A stretch of 64,000 nt of DNA from Nannocystis punicea. Lineage in GTDB: Bacteria; Myxococcota_A; Polyangia; Nannocystales; Nannocystaceae. The notes beneath the pieces were generated by a model. It saw only the letters and a list, made by a program, of their open reading frames with translations, searched no databases and was not told the DNA's origin. Positions 42,244-50,494 of the stretch are shown piece after piece (the first letter of the stretch is position 1; each line of letters opens with the position of its first letter). Location: positions 6,200,001 through 6,264,000 of the forward strand of contig NZ_CP114040.1 in the NCBI RefSeq assembly GCF_026965555.1, read 5' to 3'. Made by a program: the position numbers and the translations under genes.

Positions 42244-43065
42244 ATGCCCACCATGGGTCCTCGCTCGCTCGTCCTCACCTGCCTCCTCGCGACCTTCGCC
42301 TGTAGCCCCGAAGACGAGGAGACACCCGCCGTCGAGGTGCGCGAGGGCACCGAGCTGCCCGCCAACATCAAGCCGGCCCTGCTCGAGTTCCGCGCCAACT
42401 GGACGATCGTCAACAGCGGCGGCCCGCTGGTCGCGGGCAACACAGTCCAGGTCAGCTACGACGATGGGCGCCTGACCCAGTGCCGCGGCGAGCAGAACGG
42501 CAAGCCGGCGTGGTCGATCACCGGCTATCGCCAGCTCGACGACGGCGAGGTCGGCAGCTTCGAGGCCGGCGGCTATTCCCCGTCGCAGGGCACGAACCCG
42601 CCGATCTTCACCCTCGAGGAATCCGGCGACCTGGCGATGTGGTTCCACAACACGAGCGTGTGGGGCTGCTCGGCATACGACTCCGACTTCGGCAACAACT
42701 GGCACTTCAGCGTCGGCGCCAGCCTGTCCTTCAAGACAGACTGGGTCACCGAGGCGCTCGGCACCCCGCGCGCCGGTGCCCCGCTGGTGATCGCCTACGA
42801 CCCCGCGCGCCTGCCCGACTGCCGGGGGACCAAGTACGGCCACGACGCCTGGAACATCCGCGTCCACTACCGCTTCGACGGCGGCCCCGCGCAGTACGCC
42901 CTCCTGACCGCCCCCCAGAGCAACCTCCAGGTCCCCTGGCCGGCCAAACTCGACGTGCCCGCCGGCGCCAGCGAGGTCGAGCTGTGGTTCGAGAACCAGG
43001 ACTACTACGGCTGCAAGGCCTGGGACTCGCAGTTCGGCGCCAACTACCACTTCGACCTCGAGTGA
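42244..43065 (+). CDS. DUF6209-like lipoprotein with two repeated domains
   Basis: A 273-residue lipoprotein (SLVLTCLLATFAC gives a TFAC lipobox). Two related beta domains follow, each with CR-G....AW-I near the start and W-GC-A-DS-FG-N-Y/W-F at the end (first: LTQCRGEQNGKPAWSITGYR, VWGCSAYDSDFGNNWHFSVG; second: DCRGTKYGHDAWNIRVHYRF, YYGCKAWDSQFGANYHFDLE). This matches the DUF6209 group of secreted proteins. The paired Cys are probably disulphide-bonded. The function is unknown. The start is an ATG at 42244 or 42253. A short CTGTCC-type dyad occurs in the frame near 42722-42742. Confidence 0.8.
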   Translation: MPTMGPRSLVLTCLLATFACSPEDEETPAVEVREGTELPANIKPALLEFRANWTIVNSGGPLVAGNTVQVSYDDGRLTQCRGEQNGKPAWSITGYRQLDDGEVGSFEAGGYSPSQGTNPPIFTLEESGDLAMWFHNTSVWGCSAYDSDFGNNWHFSVGASLSFKTDWVTEALGTPRAGAPLVIAYDPARLPDCRGTKYGHDAWNIRVHYRFDGGPAQYALLTAPQSNLQVPWPAKLDVPAGASEVELWFENQDYYGCKAWDSQFGANYHFDLE

Positions 43066-43125
43066 TCGCCGCTCGGGGCCGCGTCGTCCCGGCCGACCCC
43101 GCGAGGGTTCGCTGGCCCGGTCGTC

Positions 43126-43779
43126 TCACCTGTCTCGAAGGACATCCGCCTGCGGCCCCGACCTCGGCGCTGCCCGAGCGGGGCGGAACATCTCCTCGAC
43201 CTGCGCCTGCGCGGCCGCGAAGCGCTGCGACCGCGTGGCCTCGTCGTACGCCGTCCCCTCGACCGCGATCACCTCGACTCGGCTGATCCCCACGAAGCCG
43301 AGGATCGCCCGCAAGTACGGCGTCAAAAAATCATTCACCAGCTCCGGACAGGCCACGCCGCCGCGCGCCAGCACCACCGTCGCCGACGTGCGGCCGAGCA
43401 GTCCGACCGGCCGACCCTCGCGGCTCACGAACGTGTGGCCGCCGCGGACCACGTGATCGATCCACGCCTTCAGCGACGACGGCAGCGATTGATTGTAGAG
43501 CGGCGTACTGACGATCAGATGATCGGCCGCGCGGAGCTCGGCGATGAGCGCGTCCGACAGCGCGACGCCGGCCGGCGGCGGCTCGCCCACGGGCGCGCCG
43601 TAGAACGCGGCGATCGTCGCGCCGTCGATGTGCGGCACCGGGCTCTGCGCGAGGTCGCGGACGATCACTCGCCCGCCGGGGTGGGCCGCCGTCCACCGCG
43701 CCTGAACCTCATCCGCGAGCTTCCGCGAGCTCGAGCCCTCGTAACGGGCGCTCGCATCGATCCTGAGCAAGGTCTTCAT
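43126..43779 (-). CDS. azoR: FMN-dependent NADH azoreductase / quinone reductase
   Basis: A 217-residue flavodoxin-like-fold enzyme. The N terminus MKTLLRIDASARYEGSSSRK provides the phosphate-binding loop, and STPLYNQSLPSSLKAWIDHV followed by GGHTF is the AzoR FMN/substrate signature. It reduces quinones and azo dyes with NADH through FMN, forming a homodimer, and protects against thiol and quinone stress. The C-terminal 25 residues are longer and more polar than in E. coli AzoR. It is a single gene convergent with the DUF6209 gene. Confidence 0.9.
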   Translation of the reverse strand: MKTLLRIDASARYEGSSSRKLADEVQARWTAAHPGGRVIVRDLAQSPVPHIDGATIAAFYGAPVGEPPPAGVALSDALIAELRAADHLIVSTPLYNQSLPSSLKAWIDHVVRGGHTFVSREGRPVGLLGRTSATVVLARGGVACPELVNDFLTPYLRAILGFVGISRVEVIAVEGTAYDEATRSQRFAAAQAQVEEMFRPARAAPRSGPQADVLRDR

Positions 43780-43906
43780 GGTCTCGTCTCGAGGACCCGC
43801 CAGACCGATCGAACGTGACCGGTCCGGCGAAAAAATTTCTCCGCCGGCCGCGACAGCGACCGTCGAGCGGTCCTGCCGGCGCCGCGCCTCCGCGACTTGC
43901 GAATGC

Positions 43907-44049
43907 GAGCGCCTGCGCCGATCAGAGCGGCGCCGGCGACCCGCACGCGATCCACTGCACCAGCCGCTCGCCGCGAACGCGAGCGCCTGCGCCGATCAGT
44001 GCGGCGCCGGCGACCCGCACGCGATCCACTGCGCCAGCCGCTCGCGGTC
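43907..44049. repeat. 72-bp tandem duplication of a gene 3' end
   Basis: GCGAGCGCCTGCGCCGATCA occurs at 43907 and again at 43979, each followed by nearly identical sequence of about 70 bp. The right copy is the 3' end of the cytochrome gene (encoding RLAQWIACGSPAPH and its stop); the left copy would encode RLVQWIACGSPAPL. The duplication lies just downstream of the gene. Confidence 0.85.
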
Positions 44050-44658
44050 GGCCGCGGGCACCAGCCCTGCGGGCGGCATCGGCGACGCGGGGGCCTCCGG
44101 GTCGACCGCGAGCGCGTGCGCCTCCGTCACCGCGCGCTCGTAGACCAGCCGCTCGAACGGCTTGTAGAGCGCGTACGTGTCGAAGTCGACCGCCAGCGGC
44201 GCGCCTTGCCGGGCCTCCTCGGCCAGGGTGCTGCTGTGACAGCCCGTGCACCACGTCAGCAGGAACCCCGCCCCGAAGCTGCGCCACGTCAGCACGTTCT
44301 CGGGCGGACACGGCGGCAGCGGCGGCCCGCCGGGCGCGGCCGGGGACGGCGGCGACGGCATCACCTTCGCGCCGGCGTTCGCCGCCTGCTTCGCGGTCTT
44401 CGCCGTCTTCTCCGCCCCCGCGCCTTGCTTCTTCTTCCCGCCCGGCTTCTTGCGCCCGTCGGGCATCATCGCCTCGCCGCGCGCGATCTTCCCCGCCTTC
44501 TTCGCCTGCTTCTCGGCCCGCGCCTGCTTGCGCGCCGCCTTCTCCGCCGCGGTGGCCGGCGCCGCCATCGGCGACATCCGTGCCTGCGGCTGCGCCACCG
44601 CCGGCTCGCACGCCAGCGCCGCGATCACCACCAGCCCCAGCTCACGCAAACGGCCCAC
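43996..44658 (-). CDS. monohaem c-type cytochrome lipoprotein
   Basis: A 220-residue protein: RELGLVVIAALAC is a signal with a LAC lipobox (Cys 17). A Lys/Ala-rich segment (residues 36-95) precedes a haem-binding C-terminal half with one CTGCH at 137-141, and RLAQWIACGSPAPH at the end. The DUF1501/DUF1592-type operon context implies it carries electrons in the periplasm with the haem-containing lipoprotein two genes upstream. Its start overlaps the preceding gene's stop by 17 bp. Its 3' end is duplicated immediately downstream. Confidence 0.75.
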   Translation of the reverse strand: MGRLRELGLVVIAALACEPAVAQPQARMSPMAAPATAAEKAARKQARAEKQAKKAGKIARGEAMMPDGRKKPGGKKKQGAGAEKTAKTAKQAANAGAKVMPSPPSPAAPGGPPLPPCPPENVLTWRSFGAGFLLTWCTGCHSSTLAEEARQGAPLAVDFDTYALYKPFERLVYERAVTEAHALAVDPEAPASPMPPAGLVPAADRERLAQWIACGSPAPH

Positions 44659-45898
44659 GAAACGGCTCCGCGTTGGCGATCCAGCGCCCGGAAGGCGCCC
44701 CGAGGTGCTCCAGCAGCCCCGCGGCGAAGTTGTCGAATTGCAGCAGTCGCCCGCCGTCGGCCGGCGCCCCGTCGTCCATGCGCACGCGCATCGCCCCCAG
44801 CTTCTCGTCGGTCGCCCCGTACACCCCGGCCCGCACCCCGCCCCCGAACAGCAGCGCGCTCGTCAGCGGCCAGTGGTCCTTGCCCGGCTCCGGCTGGCTG
44901 TTGAGCTTCGGCGTGCGCGTGAACTCCGACAGCACCGCCACCGTCGTGCGCGCCAGCAGCCCCGCCTCCTCGAGCCGACGCGCGATCGTCCCCAGCTCGG
45001 CGAACAGCTGCTCGTGCGCCTTCCCTTGATCGGCGATCGAATCGTGCGTGTCCCAGTCGAGCCGCGAGTCGAGGAACGCCGCCGCCGACACACCGCCCTT
45101 GAACATCGCCACCGCCAGCTCGCCCTGCTGCGCCAGCGACGTCGCAGTGCCGACCGCCATCCCCCGCAGCTGCGGATCTCTGCGCAGCGCCTCCGCGCGG
45201 TCGAGGCTCGTGCGGAACCCGTCCAGCGCCTGCGCCTCGGGCCCCGACTTGCCTTGCCGCTCCGCGTCGGCGCGCGCCGCCACGAACTTCGCCAGCGCCG
45301 CCTGCTCCTGGCCCGTGAACTCGAAGCCCGGCTGCGCCTTGCCCTTCGCCTCCGCGCGGAACGCCTTGGCCCGATTGAGCAGCGTCACCAGCTGATTCGT
45401 GTTGCCGACCCGGCCCATGAAGCTCGCCAGCGGCCCCGCGTAGGCGCCCCCGCCGAGGTCGACGTACGGCAGCGCCAGCCCCGGCTGCTTCGCCGTCGCC
45501 TCGGCCGCGAAGATCGCCGCCACGTCGGGGTTCCGCTCGCTGCGGGTGCCGGTGAGGATCCGGACCCGGCTCGGCACGTGCGCGACCGAGCCGATCCAGA
45601 TCCCGTTGACGACCGCCGACCGCTGCGCGTGCGCGTCGAAGAACGCGCGGATGCTCGGCCGCTCCGCGCTGGTCAGCACGCGCACCCCCGACGGATAGCG
45701 CGTCACCTCGCCGGCCGGCACGTCGCAGCCCGGCGGCGCCTTCGGGTCGAGGCAGTACGTCACGTCCCAGGCCCCGCGGGCGAACACCACCAGAAAGAAG
45801 CGCGGCTCGGCCGGCGCAGCGAAGCTGACCTTTGGGACAGCCAGCGCCCCGAGCCCGGCGGCCGTGGTGACGAGGAAGTGTCGACGCGTCGCGCTCAT
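44642..45898 (-). CDS. DUF1501 family protein with Tat-type signal
   Basis: A 418-residue protein with RRHFLVTTAAGLGALAVPKV, a twin-arginine-style signal. The body matches the DUF1501 alkaline-phosphatase-superfamily group: FFLVVFARGAWDVTYCLDPK near the start, RLDWDTHDSIADQGKAHEQL and LLARTTVAVLSEFTRTPKLN towards the end, with the HWPLTSALLFGGGVRAG active-site-like loop. Such proteins are common in planctomycetes and myxobacteria next to DUF1592/DUF1800 partners and c-type haems; their reaction is unknown. It is the third gene of a four-gene operon, 8 bp after the previous one. Confidence 0.85.
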   Translation of the reverse strand: MSATRRHFLVTTAAGLGALAVPKVSFAAPAEPRFFLVVFARGAWDVTYCLDPKAPPGCDVPAGEVTRYPSGVRVLTSAERPSIRAFFDAHAQRSAVVNGIWIGSVAHVPSRVRILTGTRSERNPDVAAIFAAEATAKQPGLALPYVDLGGGAYAGPLASFMGRVGNTNQLVTLLNRAKAFRAEAKGKAQPGFEFTGQEQAALAKFVAARADAERQGKSGPEAQALDGFRTSLDRAEALRRDPQLRGMAVGTATSLAQQGELAVAMFKGGVSAAAFLDSRLDWDTHDSIADQGKAHEQLFAELGTIARRLEEAGLLARTTVAVLSEFTRTPKLNSQPEPGKDHWPLTSALLFGGGVRAGVYGATDEKLGAMRVRMDDGAPADGGRLLQFDNFAAGLLEHLGAPSGRWIANAEPFRGPFA

Positions 45899-45906
45899 GC
45901 TCCTCC

Positions 45907-47715
45907 TCAGTGGAACGCCACCCGCGGATCTTGCAGCAGCGCCGCGAGCACGAGGATCCACCCGCGTCGCCCGTCCGCGGCCGCCTGGAACAGCGCGTAG
46001 GTCGCGTCGACCTCGGGCCCGCGCTCGGCCACCGCCGCCGCCAGCACGCGCTCGTGCAGCCGCGCCAGCTGGGCCCGCACCGCCGGCTCCGCGACCTCGT
46101 CGGCGTCGACCTCGGTGAACAGCCGCCGCTGCGCCCGCGGCCGCGCGAACTCCTGCTCGACCGCGTACGCCGCCGCCTCGGCCGCGAGCGTCTGCAACAC
46201 CAGGGTGCGCGTCGGCGAGTAGGCGAAGCTCGGCTCGGTGATCTGGAACCCCTCGACCCCGCCGGCCATCGAGCGGTAGCCGAACTGGTCGGTCCCCATC
46301 AGGTCGACCTCGCCGAACCGCTCCGCCGCCTTCGCCCCCTTGCCCGGGTGCGCCGTCCAGTGGAAGCCCGTCAGCTCGGCGACCAGGCGCGCCAGCTGCT
46401 CCGGCCGGGTCGTCTTGCGCCCGGCGATGCCCTCGGCCCGCGAGCCCGCGCGCGCCCGCGCGGCCCGGAAGTCGTCGGACAGCACGATCGCCTTGACCAG
46501 CGGCTTGACCCGCATGCCCGCGTCGATGAACGCGTCCTGCAGCGACACCGCCGTCGCGTCCGGCACCTCGTCCCAGCCGACCTGCATGAAGTAGCCGTAG
46601 AACCGCCGCGCCACGCACATCGAGAACCGCGGGTCGGCCGCGATCTGCTGCGCCAGCGAGCGCAGGTCCTCGCTCGGCAGCCCGAAGTAGCCCGGCGGCC
46701 GGCCCGTCTTGTTGCGCCACTGCTTCGCCTGCTGCGGCCGGTACTCGCGCAGCGGGTAGCACAGCCCGCGCTCCTGCTTCACGCACTCGCCGTCGTCCGC
46801 GTACGAGCGGCGCACCTGGCCCGGCGCCACGCGCACGAACCCGAACAGGTGGCTCGCCAGTGGGTCGAGCGTCTGGTGGCAGCTCACGCACCCCGGGTCC
46901 TCGACCAGGGCGTCCTTCACGGCTGTCTCATCGGACAGGTCGATGTCGTTGAACAGCGGCACGTCGCGGTCGAGGAACCCGCTGCACAGCAGCGCGTCGG
47001 CGATCACGTGCGCCTGCCCGCGGTGGAGGTTGGTCCCGTTCGACGGGTGGCGCAGCCACAGCGCCCCGCTCGAAAGGATCCCCGCCATCGGCTGCTCCGA
47101 GTCCCACACCGCCTTGTGCCAGCCCTCCGGCGGCGCCTCCTCGCCGGTCTGCAGCGTCGTACCGCCCCACGCCTTCAGCCCGAGGTCGCTGGCGATCGTG
47201 TAGTCCGCGGTGACGACCTCGGAGAACGGCCGGTCGTGCCGCACCACGTGCTCGATCAGCCGCAGCGGCTCCTCCGACACCTCGCGCACCCAGTCGGCGT
47301 CGGTGCCCGCGTCCGCCAGCGGGCCCAGCCGCGGCAGCACGAACCGGCCCTCGACCCGCAGCAGCAGGACCTCGTGCCACAGGTCGCGCACCACCGCGCC
47401 GAACTCCGGCGCGTCGAGGTAACCATCGACGATCGTCCCCAGCGCCGCCGGATCGCGGCGCACCGCCGCGAACTCGTCCTCGGTCGGCCGCCGCCCTGCC
47501 AGCACCAGCGCGATCCGGACCAGGTGATCGACCGGTTCCAGCAGCTCGAGCTCGCCGGCCGGCGCCAGCGGCCGCAGCTGCGCGAACGGCCGGCTCGTCG
47601 TCGGCAGCGGCGCCGGCTCGCTGGGCCGCGTCGCCTCGACCTTCGCCGCGCGCCGCGGCTCGCGGGCGCAGCCCAGCAGCGACAGCCCGATCGTCAGCGA
47701 CAGCCCGATCCTCAT
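45907..47715 (-). CDS. lipoprotein with DUF1592/DUF1549-like domains and one haem-binding site
   Basis: A 602-residue lipoprotein: MRIGLSLTIGLSLLGC gives an LLGC lipobox. The body resembles planctomycete/myxobacterial DUF1549/DUF1592-type proteins: LVLAGRRPTEDEFAAVRRDP, a central CVSCHQTLDP haem site preceded by DALVEDPG, FSMCVARRFYGYFMQVGW, and FRAARARAGSRAE. With the DUF1501 and monohaem genes it probably forms a periplasmic haem-dependent complex acting on a polymer or aromatic substrate; this is inference from gene order. Its ATG is one base after the preceding small lipoprotein's stop, and the AGGAG ribosome site lies inside that gene. Confidence 0.78.
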   Translation of the reverse strand: MRIGLSLTIGLSLLGCAREPRRAAKVEATRPSEPAPLPTTSRPFAQLRPLAPAGELELLEPVDHLVRIALVLAGRRPTEDEFAAVRRDPAALGTIVDGYLDAPEFGAVVRDLWHEVLLLRVEGRFVLPRLGPLADAGTDADWVREVSEEPLRLIEHVVRHDRPFSEVVTADYTIASDLGLKAWGGTTLQTGEEAPPEGWHKAVWDSEQPMAGILSSGALWLRHPSNGTNLHRGQAHVIADALLCSGFLDRDVPLFNDIDLSDETAVKDALVEDPGCVSCHQTLDPLASHLFGFVRVAPGQVRRSYADDGECVKQERGLCYPLREYRPQQAKQWRNKTGRPPGYFGLPSEDLRSLAQQIAADPRFSMCVARRFYGYFMQVGWDEVPDATAVSLQDAFIDAGMRVKPLVKAIVLSDDFRAARARAGSRAEGIAGRKTTRPEQLARLVAELTGFHWTAHPGKGAKAAERFGEVDLMGTDQFGYRSMAGGVEGFQITEPSFAYSPTRTLVLQTLAAEAAAYAVEQEFARPRAQRRLFTEVDADEVAEPAVRAQLARLHERVLAAAVAERGPEVDATYALFQAAADGRRGWILVLAALLQDPRVAFH

Positions 47716-47716
47716 C

Positions 47717-47923
47717 TCAGCGCTCCTGCAGCCGCACGAGCTCGCGCCCGTGCGACCCGCGGACGATCCCCTCGTCCGCCGCGGTGTACTCGTTGCCCCT
47801 GGCCAGCCGGACCTCGCCGCGCGGGTCCTCCGGCTCGTCGGGCGCGGCGGGATCGCAGGCCGTCAGCAGCAGCGCCGACAGCATCGCCGTCGCGCCTCGT
47901 GCTCGCCCGCGCCCCGCCCACAT
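47717..47923 (-). CDS. small lipoprotein, first gene of the DUF1501 operon
   Basis: A 68-residue lipoprotein: MWAGRGRARGATAMLSALLL, then TAC as the lipobox, with a basic N terminus. The mature part is polar (DPAAPDEPEDPRGEVRLARG ... GRELVRLQER). The start could instead be the internal ATG at 47882-47884. No family was recognised. A TAAGGT box 7 bp before the upstream ATG, without a ribosome site, favours the longer form and a leaderless operon mRNA. Confidence 0.6.
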   Translation of the reverse strand: MWAGRGRARGATAMLSALLLTACDPAAPDEPEDPRGEVRLARGNEYTAADEGIVRGSHGRELVRLQER

Positions 47924-47930
47924 CCTCGAC

Positions 47931-47936
47931 ACCTTA
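47931..47936 (-). promoter_or_regulatory. putative -10 box TAAGGT of the DUF1501 operon
   Basis: GGTAAGGT on the minus strand ends 7 bp before the first start codon of the operon; no Shine-Dalgarno is present. Confidence 0.4.
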
Positions 47937-48082
47937 CCGCAGCGCTCTCGGACCTGCCACCTCGCGCGCACCCTGCAGGTCGTCGATCCTCTGCAGATCG
48001 TCGAGGCACACCTCGCCCCTCCGCGCCTTCGCCCCACCTACCCTGAGCCGCACGGAGCGAGCAGCAGGCCCGACCGTGGCTG

Positions 48083-48319
48083 CATCACGGACGCTCGTCG
48101 CGCAACGACGCCGCCCGCGTCTCGAGGATCCGCCGGAACTCCCGCTGCGTCTTGGCGGGCAACGCCGACCGTCCGACGAAGTCCGCTGCGCTCGCCCCCT
48201 GCGCGACCACGGCGTCGATGACCTCGCACGCTTCGTCGGCCGCCATCGAGAACGCCGACGTTGCGAGCTCGACGAAGTGCCGCTCGATCTCCCGTCAGCG
48301 CCATCGTCAGCGCCGCCAC
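48083..48319 (-). pseudogene. short gene with an apparent one-base frameshift
   Basis: A GTG at 48317-48319, just after the preceding lipoprotein's stop, opens MAALTMALT. The sequence then continues sensibly only in another frame: EIERHFVELATSAFSMAADE, ACEVIDAVVAQGASAADFVG, RSALPAKTQREFRRILETRA, SLRDERP and a stop at 48083. Removing one G from the G-run opposite 48291-48293 joins the two into a product of about 77 residues. The helical character and codon use look real. The family is unknown. It would be translationally coupled to the upstream lipoprotein gene. Confidence 0.45.
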
Positions 48320-48322
48320 GCA

Positions 48323-49204
48323 TCACTCCCAGCCGTACTGCTCGACCGCCGCCTTGAAGCGCTCGACGTGTTCGTCCTGCAGCGCCGCGAGCTCGGCCAG
48401 CGCCGCCTCGCCGAGCGGGTCGAGCACGTCCAAAAAGTCTTCGCCGGCCGGGGCCGTCTTCCAGTCGTTCTCGACGAAGATCACCGCCGCCTCGCCGGCC
48501 TGCGCCAACTCGGCCTTGTACGGCGCGAAGCTGTCCGCCGCCTCCTCGATCGCCGCCACGAACGAGTCGTCGTCGAGCCCGCTGTACGGCTGCCCGTCGG
48601 GCCCGCGCAGGTTGAGGTAGATGACCTCCGAGGCGAACGCGAAGTAGCCGCCGCCGAGGCCAGCGTCGACCTCGGCCGCGTGGTCGAAGAACGCCTGCCC
48701 GAGCTCCGGGTCGACCTGCGCCACGTCGAACGACACCACCGCGTAGCCCGTCCCGCCGTCCTCCGCCGCGAAGTCGGCGACCAGTACGCTCCACTGGCTG
48801 AACACGTAGCCCAGGGCGGCCGCCAGCGACTCGACCTCCGCCCCGCTCGCCATCAATCGCGTCTGCAGCGACGGGTTCGTCACCCGCTGGAACCCGCCCG
48901 GAGTCAGCTCCGTGTCCAGCATCTGGTCCGCCAGCCCGACCAGCGCCACCACGTCGGGCAGCATCGCGTCGCGGACCTCGACCGTGAACGCCTCGCGCTC
49001 CGCGTAGCTGGCGTTGTCGAGCGTCAGGTCGAGCATCCCCAGCTCGTACAGCGGCGTCGGCATGACCTCGTACGACACCTGCTGAATCGGCCCGATCGGC
49101 AGCGGCCCCGTCTCCTCCTCCCCGCCGCACGCCACGCACAGACAGCCGAGGCCCAACAACATCACTCGCGGAACCGGGACGAAGAACATCACCCGCACGC
49201 TCAT
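48323..49204 (-). CDS. lipoprotein of unknown function
   Basis: A 293-residue lipoprotein: basic N terminus, hydrophobic VMLLGLGCLCVAC, with the Cys of CVAC as likely acylation site. The mature domain is mostly helical and acidic, with LTLDNASYAEREAFTVEVRD, LMASGAEVESLAAALGYVFS and DFLDVLDPLGEAALAELAAL. No repeats or catalytic motifs were recognised. It may be cotranscribed with the short frameshifted gene that follows 4 bp downstream. Confidence 0.7.
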   Translation of the reverse strand: MSVRVMFFVPVPRVMLLGLGCLCVACGGEEETGPLPIGPIQQVSYEVMPTPLYELGMLDLTLDNASYAEREAFTVEVRDAMLPDVVALVGLADQMLDTELTPGGFQRVTNPSLQTRLMASGAEVESLAAALGYVFSQWSVLVADFAAEDGGTGYAVVSFDVAQVDPELGQAFFDHAAEVDAGLGGGYFAFASEVIYLNLRGPDGQPYSGLDDDSFVAAIEEAADSFAPYKAELAQAGEAAVIFVENDWKTAPAGEDFLDVLDPLGEAALAELAALQDEHVERFKAAVEQYGWE

Positions 49205-49804
49205 GCAGGATCCCGCCCCCTCGCGTCAAGCCCGTCCCGCCGACCAATCACCGATCCGCCTGCTGCCAATGGTGCGATTGCGACCGCCCCCACGCCCCCG
49301 GCGCCCCTCGCCCCGCTCGCCGCATTCGCGCCACATGTCCCGAAGGCCAGTTTTACGGGCGCCCGCCCGGCGCCCGCCCGCTCGCCGCTGCCCCGGCATT
49401 GTCTGCAAACACGCATCCGCACTGCCGCCCCTGGCTCTCACCAATCTCCCCCGCGCGACCCGACCGCCCGATGTCCTCCGCCCGCCGCCGCTCCGTGGTG
49501 TCGCTCGTCTCGCGTTCGGCATCCCTGCCCTGCGACCCGGCCCCGGAGGCGACCGGGAGCTTCGGGCTGGCCGCGTCGTCTCATTGCAGATCGTCGAGGA
49601 ACAGCATCACGGGGCGCTCTTTCTCGCGGCCGCCGTCAGCGTCCTCGGTTGCGCGCGGCCGACCTCGTCGCCGCCGCGGCCCTCACCCCCGCCCCGCTCC
49701 GCGAGGCGACCTCGCCCCACCTCCTGCGCCGCGGGAGCATCGTCCCCGCCCGCGGACGATCGAGCCGCAGCGCGACATCGATTACCGTGGACGACAGGAG
49801 ACCC
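49205..49804. other. divergent intergenic region, no gene seen
   Basis: A 600-bp spacer with one 14-bp-type unit (CATG 49334, CAG at 49348). Frames are low-complexity. This is the last clear 14-bp-family element towards the right end. Confidence 0.5.
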
Positions 49805-50494
49805 ATGACCCGCTCTCGCCTGTACATCCTCGGATTCGCGGCGGTCCTCGCGTGCGGCGAGTCCGGCGCCCCGACCACCGACAGCACCACCGACGTCACC
49901 ACCACCGGCACCGCCACCGCCACCGCCACCGCCACCGCCACCACCGACGCCCCGACCACCGGCACCACCACCGGCCCCGACCCGACCACCTCGCCGGCCA
50001 CCACCGATCTCCCCACCGGCGGAAGCATGGGCGGCACCGACACCGCCAGCGGCACCACCGACCCGGCGGGCAGCACCACCGACGACAGCGAGGGCAGCGG
50101 CGGCGGCGGCGAGGGCAGCGGCATGGCCTGCGCCAAGTGGTACGACGCCTTCGTCGACTCTTACCGCCCGCAGTGCGAATGTCAGGTCTCCCTCGGCATG
50201 TACGACAGCGTCGACGAGTGCCTCGCCGCCACCGTCCCCCCGCAGAGCTGCACCTGCGAGATCTTCGCCCAGTCACCGGAGACCGCCGACCAGCTCGAGT
50301 GCTACGAAAAGGCCGCCCAAGACAAGGCCGAATGTCTGTCGGGCCTCGGCCTGTGCGCCCCCCAGCCCATGCTCAAGCTGTGCGACGACCTCCAGCTGAC
50401 CTCTCTCCTCCTGTGCGGCAACCCGCCCAAGGAGATCTGCGACGCCATCACCATGATGTGCGAGGACGCCCCGCTGCTGATCTGCCTGTTCTGA
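49805..50494 (+). CDS. Thr/Gly-linker lipoprotein with Cys-rich C-terminal domain
   Basis: A 229-residue lipoprotein: MTRSRLYILGFAAVLAC has a VLAC lipobox. Residues 20-105 are Thr/Gly/Ser/Ala/Pro-rich with iterated TAT/TGT units from an ACCGCC microsatellite. The C-terminal 120 residues contain about 13 Cys (YRPQCECQVSLGMYDSVDEC, PPQSCTCEIFAQSPETADQL, ECYEKAAQDKAECLSGLGLC). An AGGAG site sits 6 bases before the ATG. It is a surface-exposed protein of unknown role. A CTGTCC-GAAG-GGACAG dyad follows the stop. Confidence 0.78.
   Translation: MTRSRLYILGFAAVLACGESGAPTTDSTTDVTTTGTATATATATATTDAPTTGTTTGPDPTTSPATTDLPTGGSMGGTDTASGTTDPAGSTTDDSEGSGGGGEGSGMACAKWYDAFVDSYRPQCECQVSLGMYDSVDECLAATVPPQSCTCEIFAQSPETADQLECYEKAAQDKAECLSGLGLCAPQPMLKLCDDLQLTSLLLCGNPPKEICDAITMMCEDAPLLICLF

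Noticed and set aside
1371..49351. 14-bp family dyads as ordinary rho-independent terminators
   Set aside because: They lack a downstream T-run, occur in divergent promoters and inside a coding frame, and form phased tandem arrays. A role in transcript ends is still possible but not the simple explanation.
49805..50110. ACCGCC microsatellite as a non-coding repeat
   Set aside because: It encodes the Thr/Ala-rich linker of a lipoprotein in frame; the similar repeats at 21936-21980 and 53330-53410 are also linker codons.
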